Shown here in pieces: positions 1-10,635 of a stretch of 64,000 nt of DNA (positions are counted from its first letter, which is position 1; each line of letters opens with the position of its first letter). The notes below the pieces were generated by a model. That model was not told where the DNA came from, searched no databases, and worked only from the letters and a program-made list of their open reading frames with translations. Both the position numbers and the translations under genes were made by a program. The stretch comes from Selaginella moellendorffii (taxonomy: Eukaryota; Streptophyta; Lycopodiopsida; Selaginellales; Selaginellaceae). The stretch spans positions 755,609 through 819,608 of the forward strand of contig NW_003314326.1 in assembly GCF_000143415.4 (NCBI RefSeq), in the 5' to 3' direction.

Positions 1-819
1 AGTGATATGGACCGACAAGCGGGGTAGCTTGGTGAAGTGTTCAAGAGCCGGCTCTAGTTCCCCCGGGAGAGCGAATGGTCGATACTCCCAGTCCAAGTGT
101 GGGTGGCACTACCTACTTGGATACCAAGCGTGGCTCAACGGAACCTCGCTCTAAGCCCATAGCTAGAGCACCCAAAGGAGGAAGGCGGGGAGAGTACCCA
201 TGAGGCCCGCGTAGGGCCACAGTGTTCCGAAATGTGGTCCCAAAGTCCCAAACGGTGAAAAGGAAGAGGAGTCATCCTCTAGTGTAGAGACCAAGGATAT
301 GGTCATGTGAGGAGGAAGTCCCAGAGGACCGTGGGACTTAGTGGTCGGGCTTGTGGGCCTTGACCCAGTGGCAGTGTTGGCGAACACGGCCATGGACGGA
401 AAAGGACTTGGTGAGGATTGGAAAAGGGATATTGGGGAAGGTTAATCCCCACGTCTGTGGGCATCCTAGGGATGCTAAAGAGTGGATCTGGAATTATCAC
501 TCATGGATGGATGGCCCAGTCCTTGAGAGACGGGACTGTGATGCAAGTGGTGTTAGACTACCGGTGTGACCAAAGTGAAGGGGCATGGCCTTAGCGTAAC
601 AGGCCGATATATCGATGGTACCTTGGGGTGTCGGTCATGGGATCGGACACGTGGAGCACTTGGACCAAGTGCAAAGGTTGAGTGGCGTGGATGCCATTCT
701 TGGGGCTAGCAAGCCCCAAGTTCTGAATGGGACTTATGGAGGTTGTGAATGAGACTCCTCCAAGTAGTTGAAGGTGCGGTTAAGTGACTAAAGTAGAATG
801 GAAAAATTAGTCGCTTACA
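1..819 (+). mobile_element. LTR-B family, 3' part of an LTR cut by the window edge
   Basis: This stretch matches, with visible divergence, the copies at 3021-3926 and 57150-58429 and the reverse complement of 53177-56503. It ends in GTCGCTTACA, the shared 3' terminus of the LTR-A and LTR-B families. The window starts inside the LTR, so its length and 5' end are unknown. Orientation is set by homology to LTR-A, which shares the terminal GAAAAATT..GCTTACA. I see no protein-coding content; the short open frames here are chance. Confidence 0.75.
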
Positions 820-1620
820 ATATCCTCTAGGGCATGAGAATCTAGTAGTAACCAAAGTGAGCATGCTTCCCCTAGCTCATCGATGAGATCCTAGAATTAG
901 GAATTTCTCCCTTACAGTGAGTTTAACACAGAGTCTCCAAGAGTGAGTACCATGATGATTGGCATAGCATCTCAATCATCCCATCAGCCATCAGTTCTTT
1001 GACCATCTCCCTTTTGGATCAACTGAGGTGCACAAATGGTCTATATGTTGGATGAGAGCCCTCATGTAAGATGATTCAATACTAAACTCCTGTTCTTTTG
1101 CTGGCTTTTTGAGATTGGACTTTCCTAAGGAACACCCCTGAGAACCTTTTGGAAAGAAGACAAACTTTCTCAGGGATATCTTTAGTGCTGATATCATCTA
1201 AAGCCTCTTCAATTAAGCTCAATTGCATGGAATCCCCCCTTATTTCCTCTTCCCCACATAGCAACAATTGGCTCTAGAGAAATTCCCCCACTCACTGGAA
1301 AGCCCTTGAAAAACTTACCACCCTAGTCGACCCATCAATTTCCCTCATTTTGTTGGTAGACAATGTCTTTAGTTTCTTCATTTCCCTCATTAATATCTTC
1401 TGCTACTTGCCCAAGTTTAGAGGTCATGGTTTTACTTTCTTTAGATGGAACTTCTTTTCTTCCACCTAGAGGGGCATAGTCACTACTTTCTTCACGCCTT
1501 CAGGTCCCAACATATGACATTGCTCAATTTCTCAAATAGATTCTTTAATTGAATTTTGCATAAGTACATAGAGTTCTACTTTGCAAAAATTCCTCCACTA
1601 GATCTCGTGCATTCGCTAGG
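820..1620 (-). pseudogene. Ty3/gypsy RT N-terminus plus pol 3'-end scrap, inverted
   Basis: Read on the minus strand, 950-1270 encodes a decayed start of a gypsy reverse transcriptase, with an HEGSHP..RP stretch followed by KREMVKELMADGMIE, the usual entry into the RT palm. Stops and frame changes interrupt it. The block at about 1495-1610 is the reverse complement of the sequence just after the chromodomain of the element at 9.4-17.4 kb (15826-15945). That order, pol end next to RT start and inverted relative to the LTR at 1837, implies rearrangement. It is not a functional gene. Confidence 0.6.
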
Positions 1621-1836
1621 TTTCCCTTTGATTCCCAAGTCCCAACCCCGTACTAGGGCGTGGTGGGGTGAGGAGTATAGGGACACCTATATTCCATTGT
1701 CATGGGCTCTTGGCTGGGGAGGCTAACTTAGGCACACTGCTAAGTGGGGGGATGCCCCCAGAGACATGGTCAACAAGTTGTAGGATAAAAAGAGACATTT
1801 GAGTGGGCATTGAACTTCTTCTATGGGTGGTGGAGT
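1621..1836 (+). mobile_element. LTR-A element 3' internal tail and polypurine stretch
   Basis: The sequence aligns with 16080-16296, the tail of the full LTR-A element just before its 3' LTR, including the TGGGGGGATGCCCCC segment. The purine-rich GGGTGGTGGAG right before the LTR at 1837 is in the position of the second-strand primer. The junction with the inverted block is near 1620. Confidence 0.75.
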
Positions 1837-3020
1837 TGTAAGGAACCAACTCCCCGAGGTGTCATAGGCTAAGGGATCCCCGAAAGCATGACCGAAATGA
1901 CAAAGAGTTCATCGGATGGGACCGAGTTTGAGATCGAGTCCAAGACCGACTCTGAAACCGAGTTCGAGATAGAGTCCGGAATCGAGCCCAAGGCCAATTC
2001 GGAGACCGAGTTCGAGACCGAGTTCAAGACCGAGTTCGAGACAGAGTCCGAGATCCGAGATCGGGTTCGAGACCAAGTCCGAGATCGGGTCCGAGACCGA
2101 GTCCGAGGTTGAGTCCGAAGTCGAGTCCAAGATCGGGTCCGAAATTGAGTCCGAGATCGAGTCCGAGATCGAGTCCGAGACCGAGTTCAAAGTCGGGTCC
2201 GAGATCGAGTCCGAGATCAAGTCCGAGACTGAGTCCGAGTACTAATACAGGTCAAGGGGTGAAAGCCCAAAGCGTGCGTCTCCCAGGGGGGGGGCTGCAG
2301 GGGGTTCCAAAAATATAGTAGGGATAAGGAGGTCTAGGAACCAGTCTTGAAGGAACTCTCCAGTGGTGCTTCTAAACTGACTTGAGGTTGAGACTAGGGC
2401 CGAGGGGCCTTGGGTGGGAGTGAGCATGGACTCGGGTGGTGCTAGAGGGGCCACCCAAAGAAGTGCTCAAGAGCAGCTCCCACTCCAGAAAGGGAAATCG
2501 ACTGTGGTGCTCCCGACTCATGTGGAGTGGTGCCCCACTTGAGTACCTTGTGGCTCATTGGTCCTCGCCCTTCCTAGGGGCTTGGACCTTCCCTTCGGGA
2601 TGGAAGTGGGGTACCCATACTGGGCTGTTAGGCCACGGTGTTTCGCCCCGATATCCCGAAGCATGTGTTGCACCCAAGACTTGCGATTTAGAGGGTCCCA
2701 TGATCAAGTCTTGTGGTACCAAGGGGTGTTAGGAACTTGGAGGCTTGGTGTGCTTGGCTGCTTGTGCCTGCGGGGAGTGTAACTGAACCTTAAGTCCAGT
2801 CTAACCCGGGGAGGGGGATTGGGAGAGATTTGGGAATCCGTGGATGGATGGCTAACGCTCCGTTGCTCGTGCAGTGAGTAGCTGAAACCAAGTAGGACCA
2901 AGTAGGAGCTGGTACCATAGGCGGGAACCTTGGCGAGGGAACTTAGCTAAAGCCAAGGCGGTGTTGGTCGGATAGACAAGGTAAGCTGGCAAATTGGAAA
3001 GGAAAAATTGGTGGCTTACA
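1837..3020 (+). mobile_element. LTR-A long terminal repeat (3' LTR of a broken element)
   Basis: The repeat begins TGTAAGGAACC and ends GGTGGCTTACA, the TG...CA termini of LTRs. It matches the LTRs at 9453-10576 and 16297-17427 over its length. It holds a hexamer array at 1921-2245, then the block GGGTGAAAGCCCAAAGC, a G-run and a unique 3' half. It is followed directly by LTR-B sequence at 3021 with no recognisable target duplication, so either a flank was lost or the element sits inside an LTR-B. Confidence 0.85.
1921..2245 (+). repeat. GAGTCC/GAGACC-type hexamer array in LTR-A
   Basis: This is an imperfect tandem array of six-base units of the form GA(G/A)(A/T)CC and GAGTTC, mostly seen as pairs such as GAGACCGAGTCC. 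Because the unit is two codons long, every frame stays open and gives dipeptide strings (Glu-Ser/Glu-Thr, Arg-Pro/Ser or Ser-Asp), which explains several long but meaningless frames here. Confidence 0.9.
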
Positions 3021-3926
3021 GGTTGGACCCCAATAGAACCAGTTTGGCCAGGAAAGGCCAGTGTGACCCAAGAAGGCTATGCCCACGTGTTGGGTGATGA
3101 TATATCTACTGAAGAGTCTAAAGCTAGAGTGAATACAAACAGACAAGCAGGGTAGTTTGATGAAGTGTACAAGAGCCGACTTTAGCTCCTCCAGGAGATC
3201 GAATAGTTGATGCTCCTAATCTAAGTGTAGCACTACTTACTTGGATATATGGTGTGGCTCAATGAAACCTCGTTCTAGCCCCATGGCTAGAGCACTTAAA
3301 GGCAGAAGGTGGGAGAGTACCCATAAGGCTTATTTAGGGCCACGGTGTTTCGAAATGTTATCCCAAAGTCCCGGACTGTGGAAAGGAAGAGAAGTAGTCC
3401 TTTAATGTAGTGACCAAGGATACGATCACATGGTGAGGAAGTTTTAAAGGATAGTGGGACTTAGTGGTTGGGCTTATAGGCTTTGATTTAGTGGCAATGT
3501 TGATGAACACAACCATGGACAAAAAAGGACTTGGTAGGGACTGAAAAAGGGATATTGGGGATGATTATTCCCCATATTTATAGGCATCCTAAGGATGCTA
3601 AGGAGTGGATTGAGGATGATCACTCATGGACAGATGGCCTAGTCTTTGAGAGATGGGACTGTGATGTAGGTGGTGACAAAGGTGAATGGGCATGGCCTTA
3701 GTGTAATGGGCTGATATGTCGGTGGTACTTTTAGATGTCAGTCATAGAATCGAACACATGGAGCACTTGGACCAATTACAAAGGTTGAGTGGCATGGATG
3801 CCATTCTTGGGGCTAGCAAACCCCAAGTTCAGAATAAGACTTATGGAGGTTGTGAATGAGATTCCTCCAAGTGGTCGAAGGTGTGGTTAAATGACTAAAG
3901 TAGAATGAAAAATTTAGTTGCTTATA
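3021..3926 (+). mobile_element. LTR-B family, 3' fragment
   Basis: The segment starts in the middle of LTR-B (equivalent to about 57718 in the copy at 57150-58429) and runs to the degraded terminus TTGCTTATA. It abuts the LTR-A at 3020. The downstream flank is integrase-region gypsy DNA, so this copy probably landed in a gypsy pol region. There is no coding content. Confidence 0.7.
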
Positions 3927-3959
3927 AAAAGGTAAACTAGTGATAAGCAACAATCCAGA

Positions 3960-5180
3960 TCTTAGAGAGGAGATTTTGTGAAGTGTCACTCAGGTATATT
4001 GGCGGGCCATCTAGAGAACTCTAGCTGCCATCATATCTCACTTTTACTGGAAGGGAATGCAGTGGGAGGTAAAATGTTGGGTGAGGGAGTGTTTGATTTG
4101 CCAGCAAATCAAGACTGAGATGGTTCCTTCTCTAGGGTGCTTGAGCTATTAACAACGGCTTTAGCAACCTTTTGCATTAATATCAATGGGATTGTCTTGG
4201 GCTTGCCTAAGGTGGCTGGTTTGGATGCTATTATGGTAGTAGTAGACCACTTGACAAAGATCAGCCACTTTATTCCTTTGGCAACCACAACAAATGTAAA
4301 GAAGATGGTTGAGCTATTCTAGTTGGGAATTGCCTGGTACTATGGGATCATGAGTCATTTCTGGAGATCCTTGTTCTAGCTACTAGGAACAAAACTTAGT
4401 TACACTACATATCATCCCCAAATAGATGGATAGACCGAAAGGACAAACTAGATAATGAAAACCTTCCTCAAGGGCTACACTCTAGACATTAGGTGAAATA
4501 GAATTCACTTATAATTCTGCACAACACACATCCCTCTCTGTTTCAAGCATTATATGGTTGGCAAGTCTCTCTGCTAGGTATGGTAGTGGATGGCTCACTA
4601 CCTTTGGATGTCAAGGAGCATTTGTGGGGAGTATAGGAAATCTGGCAACTAGCAAAACAAAGGCTGGAATCTGCTCGGGTGTCTATGCAATTCTTCTATG
4701 ATTAGCATCACTCATCCAAACTATTCTTAATTGGGGATTATGTCTATGTAAAGTTCAAACCCAAGAGATATACATTAGGGAGGAGAGCCAAGGGCTGTTT
4801 GAAATTTCAACCTCAATTCTTTGGTCCATTCCAAGTGGTTGAGGCAATTAATGAGTTAGTTTATTGTCTTGAGCTCCAACTGGAACAAGGCTCCATGATG
4901 TTTTCCATGTGCCCAACCTCAAGTACCACTATGAGGAGCTGTCTTTAATTCAAATTTGGAATCAGCTAGTGAATGAGGAGAGATAGGTTCTATTGTGGCC
5001 AAAAAGGGTCATTGAAGTGTAGGAGTGGAGGCTATGTAACTGGACTCTCTGTTGTCACAAGATATGCTGGGAAGGCTTGGATGACAACATGGATACCAAG
5101 TGACAAACAAAAAACTCCAAGACCTTGGTGGGTAAGTAGCAACTCGAGAGGACTAGAGTTTTCAAGCTGGTTATAAACAA
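3960..5180 (+). pseudogene. Ty3/gypsy integrase to chromodomain-like tail, decayed
   Basis: The translation shows an H2C2 zinc-finger region (SRYFYWKGM..V and CLICQQIK), then the start of the rve catalytic core (DAIMVVVDHLTKISHFIPL, about 4215-4280). The target-site segment YHPQIDGQTER follows near 4410, then a tail resembling the VLEWR..W.GL..N..W chromodomain end of plant gypsy elements (about 4990-5110). Frames change repeatedly and stops are frequent. The organisation is that of a chromovirus-class retrotransposon. It is non-functional, with no LTR of its own visible. Confidence 0.75.
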
Positions 5181-7128
5181 GGACGACACAAGTTTAGAGC
5201 AAGTTGTTATTTTCTCTGTACTCTTTCCTCCTTCTCTCTCCATCCCTCTCATTCCATTCCTGATGCTGATGTGGCCACTGAGATTAGCCTAATGTTAACA
5301 TATACTATATATAAAGACCTCATAAATAAAAGGTTATAAACAAATAATAAAAGGCCCAACATTTATAGATCATATTTGGATAAAAGACATATTGGAAAAA
5401 TCATAACAAACTATATATTATATATTTAAGAAAACCAAGTATTGCTGCACAACAACACAACACACAACAAAGTATTTTAAGCATGTCTTATTCTAAATTA
5501 AGACCAAATATATAAGGATGATTTAAGAAACCATAAAAAGTTAAAAGCCTAGTGGAAAAAGAAAAAGTGTACAAAACAAAACAAAAAAATCTGTGTTGCT
5601 TGGAGTACTAGACATGTAAGATCAAATTTTTTATATTCTAAGAATTTTATTTTGAGGACAAGAAGAATACAATGATAATGGATTCTCATGCTACTATAAA
5701 GGGGATTGTGAGCAGGTCAATAAATGATAGTTAAGTGAAGGTGTTGCAATGCTGACTATTGAATATGTTTGCCTTTATGTAAATATTAGAGCAACAACAA
5801 TAAATGAGTAGGGTGTAAATGAATGCTCAAGAGATATTAGACTAATGCAAAAACAAGTATATATAGCTTGGAGTTAGGCTTGATTATTCCGATGTCATGT
5901 ATAGGAGAACAAGTCCAATTAAAAAGTCTCATCTCTCTCTCTTTTGAAAGTGCACCTTTATGTAAGTATAAGAAAAATGACAATAAATTAGTAGGGTTTA
6001 AATGAATGTCCAATTACAAAGTCTATTACTCTCTCTCTCTCTATGTGCAGTATATTGTAATATATTTCCTAATGCATTATATAGATAAGACTCCAAAAAA
6101 ATTCCATCCTATTTCATTCTCTCTCCACCTATGTGGCAATGACATGGCAACACTCACATGGCATTTGTATCTTTCCAATCCCATCTACATTCATTCAACT
6201 ATGGTTTTTCTCATTTTTTAACTAGCACTTGTTTGATTGGCAAATTCCCATTCTTTCTTGTTCTTTTTCTTGGTGGAGATAGTGCAACACTTCAGAAGGT
6301 AATGCATCCATTCAGAAGATAGTTGAAGAAGATTCCTTATTAAACCATTTTCTTGCAACTCTTAATTGTTTCAAACTGGAAGAGGATCGAAAGATTTCTA
6401 AACAATTTTTATAGGGTGTTGGTGAGAATTCTCTTCAAGCATCACATTTTTAAGCAATTCAGAGAGCAATCTTGTTTATATCTATGGGTTTTCTTGGCTT
6501 GCCCATCTTCTAAAGCAGCAAAAGCCAGAGCTGTGTACACCTTGTTGAATCCCAACTCCTCCCTCCAAGCTTGAACCCTGCTTTGTAGCCATGCATAAAC
6601 CTTGAGAAATCTACTCCTTTAGTCTTGATTGAGAAAAATTATCTCAATCTAAGCAGCTACTCTTCATTAAATATGGGCAGAAGCCCACCACAGAGTGTTG
6701 TTTGGAGGACACCCATAAGAAACATAATATGATGAAAGTGGAAAGATACAAATACCATGTAAGTGGTCCCACATCATTGCCACATACGTGGAGAGAGACT
6801 GAAATAGGAATACTATTGATTTATATTATTTTATTGAGACTCTTAAATTAGCTCAAGCATCAGAACAAAAGTGTATTCTCTAGAGTGCTAAAAAATATAA
6901 AAATAGGAAAGTAAAGTTATATCTTTCAAAGTAACAATCAAACATATAAAAAAGAGTTTATATTTAACCATACTCTTTTTTTTAAAAAAAAAACTATATA
7001 TTACTATTTACATATAATAAGAAAATATATTCTTATAAATTATAAGAAACATTAATGTTTTCTAGAGAGGCATAAGTGATAAATTTTACTTATAGATTTT
7101 GCTACTTATATTTTGATTAACTCTTTTA
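5181..7128. other. AT-rich intergenic DNA, no gene recognised
   Basis: I see no supported gene here. A diverged direct duplication is visible: the block with AGTAGGG.(T)TAAATGAATG at about 5802-5826 recurs at about 5983-6007, and both are followed by CTCTCTCT tracts. The 73-residue frame at 6353-6574 has no family resemblance I recognise. Confidence 0.6.
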
Positions 7129-7554
7129 ATGATGTATTTTACATTTCAGTTAAATATTTTTTATATAACTTTATTTTCATTAACTTTATATTGTTTATCT
7201 ATTGAACTTTTTATTATTAACAGAACAGGCTTTTCTATTGATGGAAGTTGTGAATCAAAACATAAAATAGGTCCAATTACTTTGAAAAATAGACAAAAGT
7301 TTTCATTTTCATTTGAAACAAATTGGTGGCCCTTTCCAAGAACTCAATTTTGGTGCCAATTTATATTTAAAGATGGACTATTTATAGGAAAATCAAGAGA
7401 ATTTTCTGCTTATATTCAACATAGTAATAATGATTATGAGGAAGCTCAAATAATAGAATATTATATATTTGGATATGCAATTTTTGAAACTCATAAACAT
7501 AAAAATAAAGAATGGGCTTTACCTAACAGGGCATATAATCAAAACTTTAGTTGA
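7129..7554 (+). CDS. small secreted S-protein homologue (plant self-incompatibility S1 family)
   Basis: This is a 141-residue single-exon protein. Residues 1-28 are a hydrophobic signal-peptide-like stretch. The body matches the S1 pattern: Cys-x-Ser-Lys near residue 42, then G..TL......FSFSF..N.W, then FWC.F...D and SREF.AY. Family members are secreted beta-sandwich proteins; one is the poppy pollen-recognition ligand, and most have no known function. The second conserved Cys region appears as IIEYYIFGYAIFE without Cys, so the usual disulfide may be missing. It stands alone in very AT-rich DNA between transposon debris and has no introns. The upstream in-frame choice of Met 1 or Met 2 is arbitrary. 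Assignment is by motif recall only. Confidence 0.55.
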   Translation: MMYFTFQLNIFYITLFSLTLYCLSIELFIINRTGFSIDGSCESKHKIGPITLKNRQKFSFSFETNWWPFPRTQFWCQFIFKDGLFIGKSREFSAYIQHSNNDYEEAQIIEYYIFGYAIFETHKHKNKEWALPNRAYNQNFS

Positions 7555-8062
7555 TATTTTCTAATTATATCAACTTGATATGATAAAAATTATAAATATA
7601 TTTTTATAAAAATATTTTAATTTTAATTACTTTAAAACTTGTAAATTTTTAATATTTAGGAAATAAAAAATATATCTAATATTTTGTAAATTTAGATTAT
7701 AGTACTATAATCATTACTTATATTAAAGTCTTATTATTTATAAATAAAATTTCAAATTTTTTCTATTTAGTTCAGTTACTAATCCTTGAAACATAAATAA
7801 TGCAAAATTTATATCAATTGTTAAACTGAAATATTAATTACCCAATAATAATATAAATGAGTTGGCACCAATGTAAAGTAAAATGGATTCAACATTATAT
7901 TATAATTATTATTATTATTATTTTCAATTATAAAATACTCCCTTTCCTTTAGTTTGAAGCTGGGGGTGCTTCCATAAGTTAAGATAGCTTAAGCTCAGTA
8001 GTGAAGCCTAATACAAGGGAAAATTCTAATTGCTCTACAACCAATTCATACCCAATATGAGA
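7555..8062. other. AT-rich DNA, no gene seen
   Basis: A/T-rich sequence follows the S1-like gene, with a short TTATTATTA run near 7905-7922. Nothing codes recognisably. Confidence 0.6.
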
Positions 8063-8338
8063 TCAAAAACTTAATTTTGCAACCACCTGCAATAATTGAA
8101 GCTTGAACTTGAGATCACCCACACACATAGTTAGGTTTACCTCATCCCATGCACACACATTTGTATAGCCATTGCTATAGAAAATGAAAATTAACTTTAG
8201 TGAACAATGCAAATATAAACAAAAATGTGTTGCAATATGCTGAGTAATAGATGATAAATTTGAATCCATATTAACCAACATAAAAAAGGATAATAGAGGA
8301 CATTTATTATAAAAAAAATGAGTTTGGAAAGTGAACAA
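8063..8338 (-). pseudogene. Ty3/gypsy gag-protease junction fragment (uninterrupted copy)
   Basis: The minus-strand translation contains FTFQTHFFYNK, then a protease-like region ending in DLKFKLQLLQVV. The same order occurs on the plus strand at 57115-58660, where an LTR-B (57150-58429) splits it. Here the two halves are continuous, so this copy shows the pre-insertion state. It is a fragment only and has no start context of its own. Confidence 0.65.
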
Positions 8339-8589
8339 TGAATAAACTAATATTGAGTGAACCTCTTAAAAGAAGGATGGAAAAGTTATTGATATATTTG
8401 TGCAAGAACCTTCCACTATTCACGTAACTCTTTATTTCTTAGAAGAACCTTTGTGTCAAAACTTTCCACTGTAGCAACACCAACATAATATTGTTGATTT
8501 AAGAAATGGAGGATGTCAATCTAGGAAACACCAACAATACTAATATGTGTGACTAATCTTATAATACACCCAATATTAAATATCATGGC

Positions 8590-8785
8590 CATAACCACAT
8601 CCTTGCCCTTACTTTTAAACACAGACAACAATAACATTGATCTCATTTTTGTTTTATTTCATCCCTCAACTTCTATCTTTGTTTCTATCACTTTTATCTT
8701 TCTACTACTTCCTATTATATTTCTTTCTTACTTATATAAATCCCTCAAACAATCTTTGTGTTGTGATAATTGACTGACTCAAATG
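8590..8785 (+). pseudogene. Ty3/gypsy protease-RT linker fragment
   Basis: The plus strand resembles 58780-58895 of the gypsy element downstream, including the run TCTTTGTGTTG followed by TTGACTG/TTGATTG. The neighbouring protease piece of the same family (8063-8338) is on the opposite strand, so an inversion or two separate insertions lie between them. Confidence 0.5.
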
Positions 8786-8876
8786 ACCTTTTGAGACACT
8801 TTGGGTTAAGTGCCTTTGGGTTAAAATATTATTGGGTTGGGTGACCTCTTGGGAAATATAAATTTAAGAACTTACA
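8786..8876 (+). mobile_element. 5S-rRNA-like LTR end (Cassandra-like TRIM), 5' truncated
   Basis: The segment 8803-8860 resembles the 3' half of plant 5S rRNA: GGTTAAG.GCC.TTGGG, then TGGGTGACCTCTTGGGAAA, covering the positions of internal promoter boxes A and C. It ends in AAGAACTTACA like the better copy at 59783-59976. Cassandra elements are short LTR retrotransposons known to carry 5S sequence in the LTR. The 5' end is lost into gypsy sequence. Confidence 0.6.
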
Positions 8877-9447
8877 CTAGATATATTAACCTCATATTAT
8901 GATGAAGCCTTGAGAGCATTTGATTTTGCCTAGAGTATGAGAAACCCTAGAAATATATATACTATAGGATATGCTAGTATATATTTGGCAACCTCCCTTC
9001 AACTATTGGAAACCCTAGAAATATACTTCTATATATACTATAGAATATGCTAGTATGCATAGTCTATATTCCATTCATCCCAAATATGTGAACCCAAGAT
9101 CTTTGATATATGCTTCTCAAGGTGCCTTCTCATACTTCAATTAGGGATTGTCAAAATCATATATATAGATGCAAGTCTTGATATGGCAAATTGTAAATTG
9201 TGTATACATGAAGACCAAGGCCAAAACTCTTAAGCATATGCAAAAGAAAGCAAGTAAATGCCCAATCAATCAATTTAACACAGTTTTAAAAAGTAAGAGT
9301 GTTCTTGAACACATGTCTAATGATTGTGTATGGTCTACTCCAATCAACTTCCTTAGATTTCCCTTTTAATCTTAGAAAGTCTTAATCAATCTTTTCACTA
9401 AATCCTATATATGTCAGCAACTCAATCCTTATTCCTTTTTCTTTGGC
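8877..9447. other. intergenic DNA with a local direct duplication
   Basis: No gene is recognised. GAAACCCTAGAAATATA followed by TATACTATAG(G/A)ATATGC occurs at about 8940-8973 and again at about 9009-9050. The open frame 9169-9369 is unassigned. Confidence 0.6.
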
Positions 9448-9452
9448 CCAAC

Positions 9453-10576
9453 TGTAAGGAACAAACTCCCCGAGGTGTTAAAGGCTAAAAGATCCCTGAA
9501 AGCATGACCAAAATGATAAAGAGTTCATAAGATGAAACCGAGTCTGAGATCGAGTTCGAGACCAAGTCGGAGATTGAGTCCAAGATCGACTTCAAGACCA
9601 AATTTGAGACCGAGTCCGAGACCAAGTTCGAGACTAAGTCCAAGATCTGAGAACTAGTTCGAGATCGAGTCCAAGACAGAGTCTGAGGTCAAGTCTGATA
9701 TTGAGTCCGAGATTGTATCTGAGACCGAGTCCAAGGTCGAGTCCAAAATCGAGTCTGAGACCGAGTCCGAGACCAAGTCTGAATACTAATACAAGTCGTA
9801 GGGTGAAAGCCCAAAGCATGTGTCTCCCAGGGGAGGGGGGGGGGGGGGGGCTGCAAAGGGTTCCAAAAGTATAGTAGGGATAGTGAGGTTTAGGAACCAG
9901 TCTTGAAGGAACTCTCCAATAGTGCTTCCAAACTTACTTGAGGTTGAGACTAGGGTTGAGGGGCCTTGGGTGGGAGTGAGCATAGATTCAGATGGTGCCA
10001 GAGGGGCCACCCAAGGAAGTGCTCAAGAGCATCTCCCACTCCCAGAAGGGAAATCGACTGTGGTGCTCCCGACTTATGTGGAGTGGTGGCCCACTTGAGT
10101 ACTTTGCAACTCATTGGTCCTCGCCCTTCCTAGGGGCTTGGGCCTATCTTTCAAGATGGAAGTGGGGGAGTAGGGGTACTTATACCGAGCCATTATGCCA
10201 TGGTGTTTCCCCCCAGTGTCCCGAAGCAAGTGTTGCACCCAAGGTTTAGGATTTCAAGGGTTCTATGATCAAGTCTTGTTGTACCAAGGGATGTTAGGAA
10301 TCTAGAGGCTTGGTGTGCTTGCCTACGGGGAGTGTAACTGAACTTTAAAGCTAGTTTAACCCGGGGAAGGGGATTGGAAGAGAATTTGGGAATTCGTGGA
10401 TGGATGGATAACACTTCATTGCTTATGTAGTGAGTTGTTGAGACTAAGTAGGACCAAGTAAGAGTTGGTACAATAGATGGAAACCTTGGCAAGGGAATTT
10501 AATTAAGGCTAAGGCTGTAGTGGTTGAATAGACAAGGTACGCTAGCAAATTAGAAAGGAAAAATTTATGGCTAACA
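9453..10576 (+). mobile_element. 5' LTR of the LTR-A gypsy element
   Basis: It begins TGTAAGGAAC and ends GGCTAACA. It contains a hexamer array (about 9538-9785), then the GGGTGAAAGCCCAAAGC block, then a 16-base G run at 9835-9850. The G run is absent from the 3' LTR and shorter in other copies, so it is a slippage-prone site. Confidence 0.9.
9538..9785 (+). repeat. hexamer array in the 5' LTR
   Basis: Degenerate six-base units of GAGTCC, GAGACC and GAGTTC type. They are more diverged than those at 1921-2245. No unit-level higher-order repeat is evident. Confidence 0.85.
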
Positions 10577-10577
10577 A

Positions 10578-10590
10578 TTTGGTATTGGAG
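10578..10590 (+). other. primer-binding site, initiator-Met tRNA type
   Basis: TTTGGTATTGGAG lies one base after the 5' LTR. Plant gypsy elements usually have TGGTATCAGAGC here, complementary to the 3' end of initiator tRNA-Met. The match is partial, in keeping with decay. Confidence 0.7.
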
Positions 10591-10635
10591 TTTTTTCCTC
10601 AGTTCTAGCGAAGGATAGAGGTAGATTGCTGGGAG

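Noticed and set aside
1888-2318. Glu/Ser-rich and Ser/Pro-rich frames that look like low-complexity or SR-type proteins
   Set aside because: Same hexamer artefact inside an LTR; no start context or family.
8549-8773. 74-residue hydrophobic frame resembling a membrane peptide
   Set aside because: It matches the low-complexity protease-RT linker of the gypsy element at 58780-58895, so it is transposon debris.
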